From the NCBI GenBank assembly GCA_016716885.1, contig JADJUV010000013.1, positions 39,121 to 103,120 on the forward strand: a stretch of 64,000 bases of DNA, in the 5' to 3' direction. The stretch comes from Candidatus Trichofilum aggregatum. Its GTDB lineage: Bacteria > Chloroflexota > Anaerolineae > Promineifilales > Promineifilaceae. Below, piece by piece: positions 62,149 through 64,000 of this stretch. Under the pieces are notes generated by a model that was given only the letters and a program-made list of their open reading frames with translations, searched no databases and was not told where the DNA came from. The stretch's first letter is position 1. Each line of letters starts with the position of its first letter. The translations under genes and the position numbers were made by a program.

Positions 62149-63813
62149 TTACCGCCCCGCCGTGATCAGTCGCATCTCCACATACCGATCTTCCGCCTGG
62201 AGCGTGGCATCGGCCGTGCCCCGGTGATCTTCCGGGGGCAGGGTCGCCGTCACGATGAAACGGGCTGGATCAATCCCTTTAGAGACCAGATAATCGACCA
62301 CCGATTGGGCGCGGGCCTCGGCAAACTCCAAAATATCCGCTTCGGTAAAGGTTTCTCCGGTAAACGGATCAGCATCGGGCCAGGCTGAGGAACCTTTCAC
62401 TTCCAGGAACAGACCAATACTCTGTTCCAGCGTGGGAATGACACAGGTGTCTAGCTGGCGGCGGGCTTCCAACGTGAGTTCGGTGGAGTTAGGCAGAAAG
62501 TCAAACTTGCGGCAAGGTAATACCGCCAGGGTAACAGCATCGGTTGTGTCTACATCTACCCCCGAGAGATCAAGTTGGGACGAGATGGAGAAGCTGTCGT
62601 TGATCGGATTGCCGTTGGCTTGCAGGCTGGCCTGTTGCGAGGCCCGCTCTACAAACCGGGTTTCTACCAGGTCCACGGTGTTATATTCAGGGATGGTAAT
62701 ACCCGAAACAGAGATAGCCCAAACCCGTTTGGCAATTTCCAGCCGGTTGACCAACGGGGTGGGGTCGCGCATGACGAAGGCGTTGTCGCCCAGGTCGGCC
62801 TGCGCCACATTTTCCAGCCAGGCCCGCAGGTCATCTCCGGCGGATTCGGCATAGACGAAGGACCAGTCGTTATGACCCCAACTGGCAATTTGCGCGGCCG
62901 CGGCGTCAAACCCTTCCAGTTGGGCCTTCAACGTAGCAAACCAGGCATTGTGGAACGATTGCACCAGGTCAGCCTCATTAGCCACCGACTGGCGCGAGGT
63001 CACAATCACATCCACCACAATACGCATCTGCGCCGAACTGAGGACAGGCGCACCCCCACTCGCTTCCGCGTCATAAATATCCGGCTCCCAACCCGAAACG
63101 GCATCGGCCTGGTTGGCATTAAAAGCCGCCACCGCATCGGCGACGCTATCTTGCGGCACCAGGGTTACATCAAAGCGGGGATTGAGTTGAGCAATGGAAA
63201 GGGCATAATAGAGAAAATATTCACCCACACTGTTACGGGCAAAGGCGATCCGTTTGCCCGACAATTCATTGATGGTAGTAATATCCCGCCCCCACAGCTG
63301 ATCCGCTCCGGCACTTTCGTCCACAATCGCCGTAATCACCCCAGGGCTGGTCAAAGCCACCGAGTCCAGGGTCGTCAAGAGGCAATCCCATTGACCGCTG
63401 TTCAGCAAAGCGGTACGCTGTTCCTCAGAAACATCATAGGCCGGGTCTTCATCCAGAAAGAACGGCACGATACCCAGGTGGAAACCATTTTCCACATCTT
63501 TGCCCGATACCTGCATCTGCTGGAGGGTAAAGTAGCTACCAAAAGCATCAGCGCCACAGATGTACGTGGGCAGGCCATCGTTCAGGTCTGCGTTGGTGGC
63601 ATAGATAGGATTAGGGGAATCCAGGGGCTGTCCCGTATCGCCGTTGTTGCTGGCGATACGTGTGGGTGTGGCCGCTCCATCAGCCACCGGGGTCAAAGTT
63701 TCATCCTCATCACCACTATTGATAAGGAGAACGCCGGCGATGGCGCAAATGACGATTACGGCCAAGCCTACAATACCAATAAAGATGAGTCGGGTGCGAT
63801 CCATGTTCTTCAT
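62149..63813 (-). CDS. Substrate-binding (NMT1-like) protein fused to an OmpA C-terminal domain
   Basis: About 554 residues. N-terminal membrane helix (LIFIGIVGLAVIVICAIAGV), then a Thr/Pro linker and a substrate-binding domain of the NMT1/THI5 type (GSYFTLQQMQVSGKDVENGF, KRIAFARNSVGEYFLYYALS, ADAVSGWEPDIYDAEAS), and an OmpA-like peptidoglycan-binding end: FDFLPNSTELTLEARRQLDT and AEARAQSVVDYLVSKGIDP. I chose the ATG at 63813 because GAGAGGA lies upstream. The pair with the vWA fusion suggests a periplasmic system that senses a ligand and holds the cell wall. Confidence 0.88.
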   Translation of the reverse strand: MKNMDRTRLIFIGIVGLAVIVICAIAGVLLINSGDEDETLTPVADGAATPTRIASNNGDTGQPLDSPNPIYATNADLNDGLPTYICGADAFGSYFTLQQMQVSGKDVENGFHLGIVPFFLDEDPAYDVSEEQRTALLNSGQWDCLLTTLDSVALTSPGVITAIVDESAGADQLWGRDITTINELSGKRIAFARNSVGEYFLYYALSIAQLNPRFDVTLVPQDSVADAVAAFNANQADAVSGWEPDIYDAEASGGAPVLSSAQMRIVVDVIVTSRQSVANEADLVQSFHNAWFATLKAQLEGFDAAAAQIASWGHNDWSFVYAESAGDDLRAWLENVAQADLGDNAFVMRDPTPLVNRLEIAKRVWAISVSGITIPEYNTVDLVETRFVERASQQASLQANGNPINDSFSISSQLDLSGVDVDTTDAVTLAVLPCRKFDFLPNSTELTLEARRQLDTCVIPTLEQSIGLFLEVKGSSAWPDADPFTGETFTEADILEFAEARAQSVVDYLVSKGIDPARFIVTATLPPEDHRGTADATLQAEDRYVEMRLITAGR

Positions 63814-63861
63814 TTTCTTTTCCTCTCGCTCTACGTGGCTAATCTCCACTTAATGTACAAA

Positions 63862-64000
63862 TTACGTGGAATCATAGTTCCTGTTGCAGTCTACATCAGG
63901 ATTGTAACCAAAGAGAGACCGAAACCGAAACGGTCTGGTGATATAGGGCGAGAATTCGTCGGGGTGGCTGTGGTTGTGGACGAGCTGGATCAGGTGTGGC
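63862..64000 (-). CDS. Partial C-terminal end of an unknown protein
   Basis: A minus-strand frame enters from the right edge and stops at 63862-63864. It reads HLIQLVHNHSHPDEFSPYIT and FRSLFGYNPDVDCNRN. Its codons are unremarkable. No domain can be named from 45 residues. It would lie upstream of the OmpA-fusion gene in the same orientation. Confidence 0.4.
   Translation of the reverse strand, partial: PHLIQLVHNHSHPDEFSPYITRPFRFRSLFGYNPDVDCNRNYDST

Larger units (their letters stand above)
574..62901. repeat. Highly iterated palindrome GCGGCCGC, about 111 copies
   Basis: The perfect octamer GCGGCCGC recurs through the window. First-base positions found by reading: 574, 1894, 2004, 2010, 2169, 2327, 2739, 3005, 3280, 4206, 4679, 4806, 5438, 6985, 7398, 8500, 8887, 9620, 10275, 10915, 11449, 12491, 12607, 13046, 14299, 15040, 15425, 15961, 15988, 16832, 16997, 17918, 18196, 20110, 20116, 21080, 21415, 22047, 22242, 23483, 23527, 23683, 24361, 24658, 24816, 25228, 25709, 26390, 27366, 27737, 29019, 29797, 30246, 30676, 30710, 31478, 31783, 32223, 33630, 34726, 34858, 35047, 35490, 35960, 36116, 36240, 37194, 37254, 37401, 37480, 38028, 38415, 38637, 38963, 39238, 40055, 40356, 40754, 42122, 42206, 42552, 42798, 43096, 43503, 44119, 44168, 44482, 44999, 46483, 46549, 47287, 47592, 51633, 52338, 52656, 53352, 53748, 54754, 55993, 56886, 57009, 57332, 57926, 58541, 60083, 60474, 60549, 60855, 61914, 61983, 62894. 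About 65 are CGCGGCCGCG. Nearly all lie inside genes. Confidence 0.95.

Noticed and set aside
574..62901. GCGGCCGC as cloning linkers or adapter junctions (it is the NotI site)
   Set aside because: Copies are scattered inside intact conserved codons in all frames, at the same codons in paralogs, and with matching context (CGCGGCCGCG). Linkers would sit at breakpoints.

Overview
The window looks like a chromosomal piece of an uncultured member of the Chloroflexota, probably Anaerolineae-like. This is inference. It rests on the gene set: a YvcK/CofD protein with an N-terminal membrane anchor, a MoxR-DUF58-DUF4350-DUF4129-RDD-SpoIIM neighbourhood, secreted beta-helix/DUF11 proteins ending in a YLPV-type tail, and substrate-binding proteins fused to vWA or OmpA domains. 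No ribosomal RNA or ribosomal protein gene is present to fix the taxonomy. About twenty genes carry single-base indels, mostly at or near homopolymers, with clearly continuing reading frames. The sequence is therefore probably unpolished assembly rather than a decaying genome, and I give such genes their restored extents.

The most striking feature is not a gene. The 8-bp palindrome GCGGCCGC occurs about 111 times (hand count), roughly once per 580 bases, where a random sequence of similar composition would hold about two. About 65 copies extend to CGCGGCCGCG. Copies lie almost entirely inside genes, in all three codon frames, and one-base near-misses are rare. This behaves like the cyanobacterial highly iterated palindrome HIP1 (GCGATCGC) but with a different word. 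A 4-kb stretch holding a sensor-kinase operon lacks it.

Layout. 1-6.7 kb: minus-strand SDR oxidoreductase, P-loop kinase, glycosyltransferase, membrane protein and two MFS exporters. 7.1-11.6 kb: minus-strand small coiled-coil protein, an eCIS-effector-like metalloprotease, a TPR protein, a peptidase-MA-like protein and folK. 11.8-18.5 kb: plus-strand yvcK, gap, a MazG-like pyrophosphohydrolase overlapping a cystathionine gamma-synthase-type enzyme, an SRPBCC protein, a DUF3267 zincin and a FemAB-like transferase. 19-26.9 kb: plus-strand run of small accessory enzymes (monooxygenase, acetyltransferases, FAD oxidase, cation efflux, hydrolases, flavin split-barrel proteins). 27 kb: tRNA-Leu(CAA) with a terminator. 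27.2-37.5 kb: MBL hydrolase, then the RDD/SpoIIM/DUF58/MoxR/DUF4350/DUF4129 envelope cluster with two paralogous membrane proteins. 37.7-39.7 kb: heme A synthase meeting tail-to-tail a second, inverted copy of the FemAB-like gene. 39.9-45.1 kb: secreted beta-helix protein, two zinc-ribbon proteins and an aromatic-amino-acid-decarboxylase-type enzyme. 46-52 kb: phosphorelay operon. 52.3-64 kb: vWA lipoprotein, GH2 glycosidase, epoxide-hydrolase-like enzyme, L,D-transpeptidase, YqhA and MBL proteins, and a pair of substrate-binding proteins fused to vWA and OmpA domains.

Intergenic DNA is full of dispersed repeats: heptamer-type tandem repeats, hairpin elements and a repeat of about 170 bp present twice. 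Together with the octamer they make repeat biology the distinguishing theme of the window.
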